From Planococcus kocurii (lineage in GTDB: Bacteria; Bacillota; Bacilli; Bacillales_A; Planococcaceae), in contig NZ_CP013661.2 in the NCBI RefSeq assembly GCF_001465835.2, positions 2,968,501-3,032,500 of the forward strand: a stretch of DNA of 64,000 nt, given 5' to 3'. Both the position numbers and the translations under genes were made by a program. Position 1 is the first letter of the stretch; every line of letters begins with the position of its first letter. Below are positions 63,146 through 64,000 of the stretch, one piece after another. The notes below the pieces were generated by a model that was given only the letters and a program-made list of their open reading frames with translations, ran no database searches and was not told where the DNA came from.

Positions 63146-64000
63146 AAAATCAATCAGATTTAACGCCAAGACAAATTACTGACCACTTAGATCGTTATAT
63201 CGTTGGTCAAAAAGACGCAAAACGTTCCATAGCAATCGCTTTGCGTAATCGCTACAGAAGAAGCCGTTTGGACGAAGAAATGCGTGGAGAAGTTATTCCG
63301 AAAAACATTTTAATGATCGGACCTACAGGCGTCGGAAAAACAGAAATTGCTCGCAGAATTGCTAAATTGACCGGGGCACCATTTATCAAAGTCGAAGCAA
63401 CCAAGTTTACAGAAGTTGGCTATGTGGGTCGGGATGTCGAGTCGATGGTTCGTGACTTGGTCGAGGCAGCTGTTCGTATTGTCAAAGAGGAAAAGTTTGA
63501 AGCAGTTCAATTTCAAGCAGAGTCGGCGGCTAATGAACGAATTGTAAAATTGTTAGCTCCCTCGATGCGTAAAAAACAAGCAAACCAAAATCCGTTAGAA
63601 ATGCTATTTGGTCAGAAGCTTGAACAAGAAGAAGAAGAAGAACCGACTGCAGAAGTTGAAGTTCGTGTGAAAAGAAGAGAAATCGCTGCGGACTTAAAAG
63701 CAGGTAAGTTAGAAGATGAGTGGATAACCGTAGAAGTAGTTGAAAATTCAAATTCTATGTTTGATGCATTGCAAGGTTCGGGCATGGAGCAAATGGGTGC
63801 GAGTATGCAAGATGCATTTTCTTCCCTTATGCCAAAGAAAAAGAAAAAACGTCGTTTGCAGGTAAAAGAAGCTCGTCGTATTTTAACAACTGAAGAGGCG
63901 GCAAAATTGGTAGATGATGAAGAAGTGGCATCAGAAGCAATTGAGCGTGCAGAACAGCATGGCATCATCTTCATTGATGAAATGGACAAGATTGCTAGCA
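63142..64000 (+). CDS. hslU: ATP-dependent protease ATPase subunit HslU (ClpY), 3' end missing
   Basis: Hexameric AAA+ unfoldase that feeds HslV. About 286 residues are visible; the gene runs off the window. Seen: N-terminal [23 protein letters not shown], Walker [10 protein letters not shown] (about 60-67), the pore loop in [19 protein letters not shown], the I-domain (about 110-245) with an acidic run and a Lys-rich PKKKKKR stretch, and Walker [13 protein letters not shown] at the very end. The start overlaps the hslV stop. Confidence 0.95.
   Translation, partial: MKNQSDLTPRQITDHLDRYIVGQKDAKRSIAIALRNRYRRSRLDEEMRGEVIPKNILMIGPTGVGKTEIARRIAKLTGAPFIKVEATKFTEVGYVGRDVESMVRDLVEAAVRIVKEEKFEAVQFQAESAANERIVKLLAPSMRKKQANQNPLEMLFGQKLEQEEEEEPTAEVEVRVKRREIAADLKAGKLEDEWITVEVVENSNSMFDALQGSGMEQMGASMQDAFSSLMPKKKKKRRLQVKEARRILTTEEAAKLVDDEEVASEAIERAEQHGIIFIDEMDKIAS

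Overview
The window is a stretch of low-to-moderate GC Bacillales chromosome. Gene order, strong SD sequences, a PyrR-attenuated pyr operon, a FapR operator and an L19 leader all point to a Firmicute. The proteins resemble the Planococcus/Planomicrobium group (family Planococcaceae); that placement is an inference from protein flavour and was not tested by search. Almost everything is core housekeeping on the + strand. I see no phage, IS element, CRISPR array, rRNA or tRNA. TTG starts are common (pyrP, pyrB, pyrC, fmt, prpC, thiN, acpP and probably coaBC and recG).

Layout. 1-12.6 kb: the tail of lspA, rluD, then the full UMP pathway pyrR-P-B-C-carA-carB-pyrK-D-F-E, mostly with 1-8 base stop/start overlaps and with two PyrR attenuators. 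12.6-19.7 kb is the least conserved part. It holds a PadR regulator with a membrane protein, D-serine dehydratase, two small membrane-protein genes (one broken by a stop codon), a VOC protein, a leftward amino-acid ABC transporter lacking its ATPase, and rqcH on the minus strand. 19.8-32.4 kb: gmk-rpoZ-coaBC-priA-def-fmt-rsmB-prpC-prkC-rsgA-rpe-thiN, a nucleotide/CoA/translation-start/signalling block, behind a 264-base structured leader. 32.5-38.7 kb: rpmB (minus), asp23-fakA, sdaAB-sdaAA-recG. 38.7-47 kb: the FapR-controlled lipid genes fapR-plsX-fabD-fabG-acpP, a perfect tandem repeat, then rnc-smc-ftsY. 48-54.7 kb: the SRP and ribosome block ylxM-ffh-rpsP-khpA-rimM-trmD-rplS-lepB-rbgA-rnhB. 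54.8-64 kb: sucCD, dprA, topA, trmFO, xerC-hslV-hslU (cut by the window end).

I found no clearly new protein system. The most interesting signals are non-coding: (1) two identical 112-base copies, period 122, of a highly structured intergenic repeat between acpP and rnc; (2) a long folded leader with mutually exclusive pairings before gmk, which I cannot assign to a known family; (3) a three-arm alternative-hairpin leader before rnc; (4) a 15-bp stem in the padR leader in which every DNA mismatch is a G-U pair in RNA. A small zinc-ribbon membrane gene is interrupted by a single in-frame stop.
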